Shown piece by piece: positions 56,625 through 63,414 of a stretch of 64,000 nt of DNA. The notes below the pieces were generated by a model, which was not told where the DNA came from, did no database searches, and saw only the letters and a list, made by a program, of their open reading frames with translations. The stretch covers positions 1 through 64,000 of the IMG/VR virus record IMGVR_UViG_3300023171_000011; one strand, written 5' to 3'. Made by a program: the position numbers and the translations under genes. Every line of letters starts with the position of its first letter. Positions within the stretch are counted from its first letter, which is position 1. This stretch comes from a virus.

Positions 56625-57140
56625 ATGAAAAAATTACTCTTCTCATTTTTATTATTCTTCCCTATTCTAGTAAATGCTCAAGTAACAGATGTTGCAAGCA
56701 AATCATTTGGTACACTAACTGATCTAAGGGCTATGGGTGGCAGTTCTAATGTCCAGGTACTACTCCAAGGCTTGACTGCTGTTGGAGATGGGAATGGTGG
56801 TTTATATTACTGGAACTCGACAAGTACTGATGCTGATGATTCGTTCATTACTATTAAGGTTACAAATATTACAACGGGGCGTTGGAAAAGGGCAGCTAAC
56901 AGCAATACTATTAAGGGTACAATCACGTTCAGCGCATTGACACTTACCACAGCATACAACATAAATCATGGGTTACCTTTTACTCCATCACAAGTTTACA
57001 TACAAGCTAGGTCTCCAAACGCTGCTGTGCCAAGTTGGGTATCTACGATTGATGGTACTAAATTTACAGTCAACTTTGCAAGCGTTCCATTGTTGGGTAC
57101 TTTGAACTTAACTATAGATTATCTGATTATAAAATTATAA
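56625..57140 (+). CDS. Secreted protein, 171 aa
   Basis: MKKLLFSFLLFFPILVNAQ is again a Bacteroidota-type Sec signal peptide. The mature part has VASKSFGTLTDLRAMGGSSN and GGLYYWNSTSTDADDSFITIK (a segment found in phage tail-spike heads: GGxYYWxxxSTxxDDxxxxI), then a beta-sandwich. Tail fibre-like domain combined with secretion. A terminator follows 19 nt after the stop. See the finding on secreted fibre-like proteins. Confidence 0.7.
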   Translation: MKKLLFSFLLFFPILVNAQVTDVASKSFGTLTDLRAMGGSSNVQVLLQGLTAVGDGNGGLYYWNSTSTDADDSFITIKVTNITTGRWKRAANSNTIKGTITFSALTLTTAYNINHGLPFTPSQVYIQARSPNAAVPSWVSTIDGTKFTVNFASVPLLGTLNLTIDYLIIKL

Positions 57141-57159
57141 AATACTCCGTCAGATTGTG

Positions 57160-57194
57160 GAGGTTCTATGGCTTAGGTTGTAGAACCTCTTTTT
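57160..57194 (+). terminator. Intrinsic terminator after fibre operon
   Basis: GAGGTTCTA (57160-57168) and TAGAACCTC (57181-57189) form a perfect 9-bp stem, followed by TTTTTATTTAT. Confidence 0.85.
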
Positions 57195-57211
57195 ATTTAT
57201 ATCTTTATTTC

Positions 57212-57219
57212 TATATTTG
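57212..57219 (+). promoter_or_regulatory. Promoter box TATATTTG for lysis region
   Basis: A perfect TANNTTTG, 22 nt before the ATG at 57242 and directly after the terminator. Confidence 0.65.
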
Positions 57220-57241
57220 GTAAACTTTAAAACAAATAGCT

Positions 57242-57376
57242 ATGTGTGTCACTAATAACGACTGCCCCCAAGGATTTAATTGTAATTCAGAGTCAGGACA
57301 ATGTGTCCCAAAGCCAGTGATCAAAGATCCAATCAAACCAGAACCCGTATCGGTAGTTAAATCTGAGGAAGACTAG
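57242..57376 (+). CDS. Cys-rich mini-protein, 44 aa
   Basis: ATG 57242, TAG 57376. Cys at positions 2, 8, 14 and 21, in the pattern MCVTNNDCPQGFNCNSESGQ, then a Pro/Lys-rich tail. The spacing resembles small disulfide-knot (Dickkopf/WAP-like) or metal-binding peptides. No signal peptide. First gene after the lysis-region promoter; its stop overlaps the next GTG start by 1 nt. Confidence 0.55.
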   Translation: MCVTNNDCPQGFNCNSESGQCVPKPVIKDPIKPEPVSVVKSEED

Positions 57377-57732
57377 TGAGGACTGCGGCTTGCTTTGCCT
57401 ATGTTCTATTGACAATCTTGTATTGCCTTTATACAGGGGATATGAGCTTGTTTATGTATGGAGTTGGGCAAATGACTATCCTAGTGTTTATTGTCGCTCT
57501 ATGCCTCTTTATATTAGTTCCTAAGCCAATGACAGAGATAGAGAGGTTATTCCTTCAATATTGTTGTTTAATGACTGCAGGAAGAGCTGTATACACGCTG
57601 TATTGCGTCTGGATGGAAAAGCCATGGATTGTATATAATACTGATTTGTTTGGAGGAATTACAGCGATCACATTTTCGGTATTCTTATTGTACTCGGCAT
57701 ATCAATTAACTTTCTCACAACCTAACAAATGA
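57376..57732 (+). CDS. Polytopic membrane protein, 118 aa, GTG start
   Basis: Starts GTG at 57376, overlapping the previous stop. Three or four hydrophobic helices (residues 4-20, 32-50, 60-80, 90-112) and little soluble part. It could be a holin-type or antiholin protein from its place upstream of the endolysin, but holins usually adjoin the endolysin and another candidate exists (59323). It overlaps the next gene by 4 nt. Confidence 0.55.
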   Translation: MRTAACFAYVLLTILYCLYTGDMSLFMYGVGQMTILVFIVALCLFILVPKPMTEIERLFLQYCCLMTAGRAVYTLYCVWMEKPWIVYNTDLFGGITAITFSVFLLYSAYQLTFSQPNK

Positions 57733-58136
57733 ACATCGTGGTGAAATTATGCTATTCTATTGCGAACTTCTTAATCCTTAATGCACTATTTACTTTTTCT
57801 GACGCAAAGGATATTAGATTTTATATTGGTTCAGGTTTGGCTGTTTTAATGGGTTTGTTGCTACGAATAGCGATAGAGTGGAACAATGATACCCTTACAT
57901 GGAAAAGATCGATTGTAGGGGCCCTATTTAGCTTGGGTTTATGCTATTTAAGTGTGCTTGTTTGGAGAGACTACACACCTCATGTAAAGTTAGAGTACTA
58001 TTTATTTTTTTGTTCTTTGTTTAGTGTATTCATAGTTGGTTTGCTTGAGAAGGTATTTAAAATGGGGTTGAGTGGTTACGCACGATTGTTGATACAAAGG
58101 GTTATTGCCGAGGACACAAAACCAAAGGAGGACTAA
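57729..58136 (+). CDS. Membrane protein, 135 aa, holin-like candidate
   Basis: Four hydrophobic segments (near 5-20, 30-50, 60-78, 85-108) and a basic, helical C-terminus (RLLIQRVIAEDTKPKED). The sequence DTLTWKRSIVGALFSLGLCYLSVL and the basic tail are similar to uncharacterised membrane proteins near lysis genes in Bacteroidota phages, so a holin role is possible. Coupled to neighbours. Confidence 0.5.
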   Translation: MNIVVKLCYSIANFLILNALFTFSDAKDIRFYIGSGLAVLMGLLLRIAIEWNNDTLTWKRSIVGALFSLGLCYLSVLVWRDYTPHVKLEYYLFFCSLFSVFIVGLLEKVFKMGLSGYARLLIQRVIAEDTKPKED

Positions 58137-58137
58137 T

Positions 58138-58488
58138 ATGACACTTTTAATCTGGCTACATATAATTAATATTACGGTTATCATGCTATTGATATTGCAT
58201 TTGATGATTAGAATTAAAAGAATGAAGTACGGAATTTATTGGAGTTTTGCCAGGTTAGCGTTCCATAAAGACTACAGGGGTATCAGGTGGTTAAAATCAA
58301 ATCCTGTTTATTTTCTTTACATACTTTTGGTTTTAGTTCTGTTTTTTATCAACATCACACTTATAGGACAGCTTATGCGAAATTCAATATTCAATAGGCC
58401 AATATTTCTTTTAATGTTGAGCCCTTTGGCTTGGAGTATGGTTCTTGCTTACTTCCGGTACACTGATAAAAAAATGAAAGAAGCTTAA
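58138..58488 (+). CDS. Membrane protein, 116 aa
   Basis: Start ATG 58138, 1 nt after the previous stop. Two or three hydrophobic helices (LLIWLHIINITVIMLLILHL; FLYILLVLVLFFINITLIGQ). No motif. Third in a row of membrane genes between fibres and lysis cassette. Confidence 0.5.
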   Translation: MTLLIWLHIINITVIMLLILHLMIRIKRMKYGIYWSFARLAFHKDYRGIRWLKSNPVYFLYILLVLVLFFINITLIGQLMRNSIFNRPIFLLMLSPLAWSMVLAYFRYTDKKMKEA

Positions 58489-58517
58489 TATGGAACTATA
58501 ATTTGTACTTTTATGGT

Positions 58518-58859
58518 ATGAAAATAAAACTTACCGTAACCGAAGTAAAACACAAGACACTACTTGCATCCTTTAAAAAGAGCAAAAGGAAAGTAAAATC
58601 TCCACCCGTAAAGAGAGAATATAAAGATTATAATGCATTTCTAAAAAGCAATTACTGGAAATCTGTTCGCAAATTGGTATTAATTAGAGATGGGTTTAGG
58701 TGTAGGGTTTGCTCTTCTATAGATAAACTCCATATACACCACGACACCTATATTCACCACACTAGGGAGCATGAACACTTAGGTGATTTACGGACGCTAT
58801 GTGAGTCCTGTCATAACAAATGGCATACAGGGAAGAAAAGAAACAAAAAACATAAATAA
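58518..58859 (+). CDS. HNH endonuclease, 113 aa
   Basis: ATG 58518. Basic N-terminus, then the HNH core: RDGFRCRVCSSIDKLHIHHD (Cys pair, His-His-Asp), HLGDLRTLCESCHNKWHTG (Asn-like position, second Cys pair, His). This is a third full HNH nuclease in the window besides those at 5907 and 15015. It ends 1 nt before the endolysin start, suggesting coupling. HNH genes beside lysis or terminase genes may assist packaging or are mobile. Confidence 0.85.
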   Translation: MKIKLTVTEVKHKTLLASFKKSKRKVKSPPVKREYKDYNAFLKSNYWKSVRKLVLIRDGFRCRVCSSIDKLHIHHDTYIHHTREHEHLGDLRTLCESCHNKWHTGKKRNKKHK

Positions 58860-58860
58860 T

Positions 58861-59310
58861 ATGGCAACACTAGGGCAAGCATCCTTAAAGAAACTTCAAG
58901 GCGTACATCCTGATCTGGTAAAAGTAATTAAGGAGGCGATCAAGGAGACTCCCGTGGACTTTTCAATAGTTTACGGAGTACGGACCACACAAGAACAAAA
59001 AGACCTATATGCATTGGGCAGGACGAAAGTTAATCCTGATGGTAAGAGTACAAATAAACCTCTTGGAAATATAGTTACTCAAAAAAACGGAACAACCAAC
59101 AAAAGTAATCACCAGGTTAAAGCAGATGGATACGGCCACGCAATAGACTTTGTACCGTATATTAATGGAAAGATAGACTGGAATGCCACCAATGAATTTA
59201 AAGTGATTGTAGCGCATATAATGGCTACTGCGAAGTGTTTAAACGTTCCGGTAGTTGCTGGCCTCTATTGGAAGACATTTCAGGACGCACCACACATCGA
59301 ATTAGCTTAA
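58861..59310 (+). CDS. Endolysin, M15-family peptidase
   Basis: 149 aa from ATG 58861 (MATLGQASLKKLQGVHPDLV). Peptidase M15 (VanY/T5 endolysin-like): SIVYGVRTTQEQKDLYALGR at ~36-55, the zinc site SNHQVKADGYGHAIDFVP (His, then GxAxD) near 81-98, and DAPHIEL near the C-terminus (His ligand). Predicted L-alanyl-D-glutamate or D,D-peptidase cleaving peptidoglycan stems. No signal peptide, so it needs a holin for release. Followed directly by holin and spanin candidates. Confidence 0.93.
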   Translation: MATLGQASLKKLQGVHPDLVKVIKEAIKETPVDFSIVYGVRTTQEQKDLYALGRTKVNPDGKSTNKPLGNIVTQKNGTTNKSNHQVKADGYGHAIDFVPYINGKIDWNATNEFKVIVAHIMATAKCLNVPVVAGLYWKTFQDAPHIELA

Positions 59311-59322
59311 AAAATATATACC

Positions 59323-59631
59323 ATGAACTTTAACAACGAAAACCTAACACCTCGTGCTATACTAGCGTACTTTTGGAGTGTTGTGACTGCTTTTCTTATT
59401 TATTACATTCTACGGAATTGGGGTGCAGAGAAAGAAATACTTACTCTCATTATTGGTTTGATTGGCGGTACTATACTTGGCGGCATATTTGGAGTTTACT
59501 TTGCAGGATCTCACAAGCTGCCACTCAATGATCAAAAGACAACGACAGAGGTAAGTCCTGATGGTTCCGCTACTGTTACGACTGAGCCGGTTACTTCACC
59601 AACTAAACCCACAGAAGATGCAAGTAAATAG
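59323..59631 (+). CDS. Putative holin, 102 aa
   Basis: Two hydrophobic helices (AILAYFWSVVTAFLIYYIL at ~12-30 and LTLIIGLIGGTILGGIFGVY at ~40-60), then a polar Thr/Pro/Ser/Lys tail. The two-helix class II holin pattern, size and position right after the endolysin support the call. Its 3' end overlaps the spanin gene by 14 nt. Confidence 0.7.
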   Translation: MNFNNENLTPRAILAYFWSVVTAFLIYYILRNWGAEKEILTLIIGLIGGTILGGIFGVYFAGSHKLPLNDQKTTTEVSPDGSATVTTEPVTSPTKPTEDASK

Positions 59632-60163
59632 AAACGTCTACATTGTTTGGATACTTTTATCTGGACTTGCTTTAGCTACGGCTTTTAGCTCTTGTGGGAC
59701 ACGAAAATCTAATCTTGCGACCACTTACTCCAAAGAGAAAGAAAAGTCCTCTACAGAGGCTAATATTGCGTCAAATGAAGAGTATAAAGGCGGAGAGGAC
59801 AGTAAGGAAACTAGTGAGCAACACAATGACGTGACCACTACGGAGTCGGTGAAGAAATATGGGCCTGACGGGAAGCTATTTGAAGACCGGACAACGACTA
59901 CAGTTGACAAGAGCAAGAAGTCAAGCACATCGAATAAAAAGACTTGGTGGAGTTACAAGATCAAAACCCGGCTAGATATCCGGACGACTACTTATGAACT
60001 TAAAATTGTGAAGACCAAGAGTAAATTAGTGGATGCAGATAAGACGGTGGCTAAAAACCTTGGATCAAAATGGATTCTCGCAGGGCTTTTATGTTTAGCT
60101 ATTATCTTGGCTTATGTGTATTGGAGTCGAAAGAATATTCGATCAGCGGATAGTAAGTTTTAA
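59618..60163 (+). CDS. Putative unimolecular spanin (u-spanin)
   Basis: 181 aa from ATG 59618. N-terminal lipoprotein signal with the lipidatable Cys26 (ALATAFSSCG), a long periplasmic-type hydrophilic Lys/Ser/Thr/Glu-rich region, and a C-terminal transmembrane helix (ILAGLLCLAIILAYVYW, about residues 150-166) with a basic end. A single protein with outer-membrane lipid anchor and inner-membrane helix is the architecture of T1 gp11-type u-spanins that fuse the membranes in the last lysis step. Follows endolysin and holin. A terminator comes after. Confidence 0.75.
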   Translation: MQVNRNVYIVWILLSGLALATAFSSCGTRKSNLATTYSKEKEKSSTEANIASNEEYKGGEDSKETSEQHNDVTTTESVKKYGPDGKLFEDRTTTTVDKSKKSSTSNKKTWWSYKIKTRLDIRTTTYELKIVKTKSKLVDADKTVAKNLGSKWILAGLLCLAIILAYVYWSRKNIRSADSKF

Positions 60164-60168
60164 ATTAG

Positions 60169-60194
60169 GGAGGTTTTAGGCCTCCTTTTTTATT
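60169..60194. terminator. Terminator at convergent gene junction
   Basis: GGAGG (60169-60173) and CCTCC (60181-60185) with a 7-nt loop, then TTTTTTATTTT. Lies between the spanin stop (60163) and the leftward secreted-protein gene, serving the rightward transcript; the leftward gene's stop is in the T-run. Confidence 0.75.
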
Positions 60195-60582
60195 TTACAG
60201 AGTAACCAAGCTTTTTGAGTATTGATAAGCTTTTCTTGTCATTTGGTTTTACTTCTAGCTTAAGGATTAACTTTTTGTACAGATCGATTGTGGCTCTTTC
60301 CTTGTCTATCTGCTTTAACAAACATCTGATGGTATTTAAGGAGTCATTTATTGTGGTATCATTCACGGCTTTACCGTTTCTTTCAACAGTAATAGTCATA
60401 TATGCTTTATTAAACCGGTATTCTGTACCACGAGGCGTTTTAAGTGTATCTATCTTTTGGTATGTGTGTTTATGGGTTTCTGTCCATGATCCAATTATTT
60501 TAAAGTTAGAACTAACTTGTGTTTGACTTTGGGCTTTAGCGCATAATACTAGGATTACGCATATAAGAATTATCTTTTTCAT
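60190..60582 (-). CDS. Secreted protein, 130 aa
   Basis: Begins MKKIILICVILVLCAKAQSQ: Sec signal peptide with Ala-Gln cleavage. The mature domain has a beta-hairpin pattern (TWTETHKHTYQ-like; YRFNKAYMTITVERNGKA) and Lys-rich helix. Overlaps the upstream membrane protein by 4 nt. Right-end minus-strand cluster, probably early or middle; a possible envelope factor. Family not recognised. Confidence 0.65.
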   Translation of the reverse strand: MKKIILICVILVLCAKAQSQTQVSSNFKIIGSWTETHKHTYQKIDTLKTPRGTEYRFNKAYMTITVERNGKAVNDTTINDSLNTIRCLLKQIDKERATIDLYKKLILKLEVKPNDKKSLSILKKLGYSVK

Positions 60583-60761
60583 GATTTGAATAAATTATAA
60601 ATAGTGATTATAGCTATGGTCATCATCAATGAAATGAATACTAGCGTTTCGTGTCCTCTCATTAGATTTACCATATCCTCAAGGAAGTAAATAAACAACA
60701 GCATAAAAATTGGATAGGATACAATTATGCCTTTATCTACTATGTCTTTACTTAGCTTCAT
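60579..60761 (-). CDS. Two-helix membrane protein, 60 aa
   Basis: Starts MKLSKDIVDKGIIVSYPIFM; two hydrophobic helices with a short loop (MVNLMRGHE). Coupled to the secreted protein gene (4-nt overlap), so a membrane and a secreted partner may act together, as with the pair at 1199-1779. Function unknown. Confidence 0.55.
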   Translation of the reverse strand: MKLSKDIVDKGIIVSYPIFMLLFIYFLEDMVNLMRGHETLVFISLMMTIAIITIYNLFKS

Positions 60762-60908
60762 ATGGCTTTAAATTGGTGGTAATAATATTCTATATATGAA
60801 TTTGAGGACTTGCCTATATAATTCATACGCAAGTGAAATAGATATTTTATTGACATATTCCTACTTAGCGACTTTGCTCTTTTTATGTTATTAAATTTCA
60901 TAGTAATA

Positions 60909-61148
60909 TTACTTATTATCTAGTGTATTTAAATGAATAAATCTTAGGTTCGCTATCTCTGAGTCTTTCATTTTACTGTGGGTTATAGCAAAGTTATAAG
61001 CAGCGTTAGAGGTGGCTATAAGATCGCATATCTGTTGATACTTGTTCCTGTCGTTTTCATCACTGTTCATAACTGCATATTGAGCGATATCCTCTGGCTG
61101 TACAGTTAACGGGTTGTCCATCATTTCTTGATAATCCCTATGCTTCAT
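60909..61148 (-). CDS. Hypothetical protein, 79 aa
   Basis: Soluble, helical (MKHRDYQEMMDNPLTVQPED, then SNAAYNFAITHSKMKDSEIA). Isolated by AT-rich gaps of about 150 and 100 nt. No family. In the 148-nt gap to its left (60762-60908) I see no gene or convincing hairpin. Confidence 0.55.
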   Translation of the reverse strand: MKHRDYQEMMDNPLTVQPEDIAQYAVMNSDENDRNKYQQICDLIATSNAAYNFAITHSKMKDSEIANLRFIHLNTLDNK

Positions 61149-61249
61149 TTCATTTTTCTTTTAAAGAGCCCCCACTATGGAGAGCTCTCTGGTTTATAGC
61201 CTATTTCGCAGTAGTCTATGATGATTAACTTATTTGCCTACTACTTTTG

Positions 61250-61423
61250 TTACTTTGAGTTCTTAGCCTCCGTTACCTGGGTTCTGATCAACTGAGCTAG
61301 AACCTTTACTTCTTGAAGGGACTTACGAATCCGGGTTCCTGCAGCTTTGTTTCCTTCTGAAAACTTTAATACATCCGCTTGCATAGAAGCTACTTTGTCT
61401 TTTAATTCCGTGAATTTTTCCAT
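61250..61423 (-). CDS. Histone H1-like protein (Hc1-like), 57 aa
   Basis: ATG at 61423, TAA at 61250; it begins MEKFTELKDKVASMQADVLK and continues EGNKAAGTRIRKSLQEVKVL. This matches the short Hc1-like histone H1 family of Bacteroidota (pattern FxELKxxVxxLxxDxxKFxEGNKAAGTRxRKxLQELKxLAQxIRxEV). These bind and compact DNA. A phage copy may organise its own or the host nucleoid. It is in the right-hand minus-strand cluster, near MazG-like and ASCH genes. Confidence 0.85.
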   Translation of the reverse strand: MEKFTELKDKVASMQADVLKFSEGNKAAGTRIRKSLQEVKVLAQLIRTQVTEAKNSK

Positions 61424-61455
61424 TGTTTTTGATTTAATTGTTATGATTGAATTGA

Positions 61456-61845
61456 TTAATACTTGTTACCACCGTCTTTATCACGGTTTTCTTTTTTGTG
61501 ATCGGCCCTTTGTTGATTGTATTTTAGTTTTTCAATCAAGGCACCACCTAAATCGTAACCTTCTATGCCGGCCAAGTCACACACCCGTATGATTACATCA
61601 GCAAGCTCTACTTCGGCCATTGGCCTGTTGGGTAGGTGATCGTCCATAAGTCCCTTACGGTGTCCTTCTAGGGCTTCTGATGCTTCGCTATGGATAAGTG
61701 CTATCCTTGTCCCGAACTCTACAGGCTTATCGTGCCAACCTGAGTCTTTTGATAGACCTGAGCAGAGTCTTACTAGGGTATTTAACTGATCGGCCATATA
61801 GGTCCCTAATACTCTTAACTCTTGCTGATTGTTTGTTTCTTCCAT
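61456..61845 (-). CDS. MazG-like nucleotide pyrophosphohydrolase
   Basis: 129 aa from ATG 61845 (MEETNNQQELRVLGTYMADQ). Typical MazG-family pattern: LIHSEASEALEGHRKGLMD (the EExxE helix region, acidic) and AEVELADVIIRVCDLAGIEG (second ExxD motif coordinating Mg). MazG hydrolyses NTPs or alarmones such as ppGpp in phage-infected cells. The metal-binding Glu/Asp pairs are visible. Overlap-free between a histone-like gene and a small protein gene. Confidence 0.85.
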   Translation of the reverse strand: MEETNNQQELRVLGTYMADQLNTLVRLCSGLSKDSGWHDKPVEFGTRIALIHSEASEALEGHRKGLMDDHLPNRPMAEVELADVIIRVCDLAGIEGYDLGGALIEKLKYNQQRADHKKENRDKDGGNKY

Positions 61846-61846
61846 G

Positions 61847-62122
61847 TTATTTGATTTTAAGTAAATTTTGATACTTGGCGACCGAATCAGAAAACCTCTT
61901 TCTATCTGATTTATGTCCATTCTGACTACTGTCTATATATACTTCCATAAAAGCCGTATAAGCGGCTAATTGTTCGTAAGTGAGGCAACGGCATGGTTCG
62001 GGTTGTTGGGTGGCTTGTGAGGGCTTAAAACGATGTGTTATATCCCACGCTGTACAGAATACAAAGTGACAAACCAATATTATGAGGACTGTATCCTTTA
62101 TTGGAGGTGAATAGTATTTCAT
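61847..62122 (-). CDS. Membrane-anchored hypothetical, 91 aa
   Basis: Starts MKYYSPPIKDTVLIILVCHF; one N-terminal hydrophobic helix, then a soluble Cys-containing segment (EPCRCLTYEQLAAYTAFMEV) and basic tail. Stop abuts the MazG-like start (1-nt gap) and the start overlaps the next gene. No family. Confidence 0.55.
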   Translation of the reverse strand: MKYYSPPIKDTVLIILVCHFVFCTAWDITHRFKPSQATQQPEPCRCLTYEQLAAYTAFMEVYIDSSQNGHKSDRKRFSDSVAKYQNLLKIK

Positions 62123-62331
62123 ATTTTGTTTTTAAGCATTAATGTAGAGGTAAGTGAATTTAAATATTCGACCAAAGATTTTGTGGACTTCACGAATGGT
62201 AAGCATCCCTTAAATCTGATCATAGCATATTTATCTTCTACAGCCATAACCGTAAGTATCACGTTATTTTCCGACTGACGCACCAAAAACTTCTGACCTT
62301 TTTTAAATTCAAAATCTTTAGTTATCATCAC
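62119..62331 (-). CDS. Hypothetical protein, 70 aa
   Basis: Small beta-rich protein with GQKFLVRQSENNVILTVMAV and a basic C-terminal region. Could be an SH3-like fold. ATG chosen at 62331 (tandem ATG). Overlaps neighbours by 4 and 14 nt. No family. Confidence 0.55.
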   Translation of the reverse strand: MMITKDFEFKKGQKFLVRQSENNVILTVMAVEDKYAMIRFKGCLPFVKSTKSLVEYLNSLTSTLMLKNKI

Positions 62332-62551
62332 TCAATAGTTTAGTAATATCAGTCATCACCTCGGAGTCGTCTTCAATATAGTAGTCTCCGTGTTTCTCTA
62401 CATTCAGCTTGATCTCTCTGAGAATGTCGGTTGCTTGCTTGAGTTTGGATTCAAGTTGATTGTTTCGAAGACTCAGATCATTGTTCTGATTCTTTACGCT
62501 GTCGTAGCCTAATACCTTAAGCTGATCGGTTGAGTTGTTTTGGTCTTTCAT
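62318..62551 (-). CDS. Hypothetical coiled-coil protein, 77 aa
   Basis: Asp/Asn-rich start, then a leucine-heptad helix (DLSLRNNQLESKLKQATDIL) and an acidic end (YIEDDSEVMTDITKLLSDDN). Overlaps both neighbours. No family. Confidence 0.55.
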   Translation of the reverse strand: MKDQNNSTDQLKVLGYDSVKNQNNDLSLRNNQLESKLKQATDILREIKLNVEKHGDYYIEDDSEVMTDITKLLSDDN

Positions 62552-62712
62552 ATATAGATTATTTGCCCTGTTTTAATCATTGAATTAATATGCTTAGGAT
62601 TTTTGTGAGGATTAATTGATGTCGGGTAGTGTTTTGCTAAAATTACATATTGGTCAGACCTCATCAACTTTAGCTTACCACGTATAGATATTTTTCTAAT
62701 AATATTTTTCAT
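62548..62712 (-). CDS. Hypothetical basic protein, 54 aa
   Basis: I use ATG 62712 (MKNIIRKISIRGKLKLMRSD), since the upstream ATG 62751 would overlap the next gene by 35 nt. Strongly basic with His residues; might bind nucleic acid. No family. Confidence 0.45.
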   Translation of the reverse strand: MKNIIRKISIRGKLKLMRSDQYVILAKHYPTSINPHKNPKHINSMIKTGQIIYI

Positions 62713-62716
62713 TTTG

Positions 62717-62905
62717 CTATCTAAGTTTATGATCGATTTGATCGAGTTCAAAAAGTAGTGTGTCTAATTGCGATAAATAAAGAGTTGGCACGTTAGTCAT
62801 TCCCCTTATATCTTCCTCTGATTCTTTTACAACTTTTGATGCCATTTCTACTATCTGGTCTTTTTTTAGCTGATGCTCTGCTTGTAATAATAATTTTTCT
62901 TGCAT
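62717..62905 (-). CDS. Hypothetical helical protein, 62 aa
   Basis: MQEKLLLQAEHQLKKDQIVE, then a long helix, with a hydrophobic C-terminal LDTLLFELDQIDH. Small acidic/basic amphipathic helix protein; possibly a regulator. No family. Confidence 0.5.
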   Translation of the reverse strand: MQEKLLLQAEHQLKKDQIVEMASKVVKESEEDIRGMTNVPTLYLSQLDTLLFELDQIDHKLR

Positions 62906-62908
62906 GGT

Positions 62909-63412
62909 TTATAAGATTATGATTTTTGATTTCAATGTATCAGGCACAGTGGACCATCCAAGTTTACCATGCCACGCAAAAGGTTCTATAGCCTGTACCT
63001 CTCCATATTCATGGCACCACAATTGTTTTTTAGTAGTTCCTTTTGCTCCTTCTTTATACCATGGACTTACGTACTGTACAAAACAATTCTCAGAGTCATT
63101 ACTGTTCATTGGTTGGCTATTTATAAGCTTACCGATGGCTATAGCGACTCCGGTTGGTTGAGTTGACCAATTAGAAGTATCGCCTTGAAAGGTGTCATAT
63201 ATCCTCTTAAATTGAGCGTCACCTGATATTTCTCTTAATTGCTTACTTGAGTAAGGTGCTTTGCTTGCGCAGATAAGAACCCAACCTAAATATTTTGAGC
63301 CCCATACCCTTGTTTCTACTTTTCCATGCAACATAAGTGATGCAAATGGTTGTTTCCAACTCAAAGCCTTTAAGGTTTCGTTTGGATACTTGTCGGTAAA
63401 TGTTGTTTTCAT
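62909..63412 (-). CDS. ASCH-domain protein
   Basis: 167 aa using ATG 63412 (MKTTFTDKYPNETLKALSWK); a longer frame begins further upstream inside the next gene. Residues ~15-60 match the ASCH/ASC-1 fold: LKALSWKQPFASLMLHGKVETRVW and ICASKAPYSSKQL. ASCH domains (PUA-like) bind RNA or act as RNA or modified-nucleobase processing enzymes in phages. The C-terminal FVQYVSPWYKEG region is also typical. Likely role: RNA-level take-over or base-modification recognition (inference). Confidence 0.8.
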   Translation of the reverse strand: MKTTFTDKYPNETLKALSWKQPFASLMLHGKVETRVWGSKYLGWVLICASKAPYSSKQLREISGDAQFKRIYDTFQGDTSNWSTQPTGVAIAIGKLINSQPMNSNDSENCFVQYVSPWYKEGAKGTTKKQLWCHEYGEVQAIEPFAWHGKLGWSTVPDTLKSKIIIL

Positions 63413-63414
63413 AT

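Noticed and set aside
58492-58518. A promoter-like TATAATTTG before the HNH gene
   Set aside because: Spacing inside the box does not match TANNTTTG (one extra base), so no promoter is claimed.
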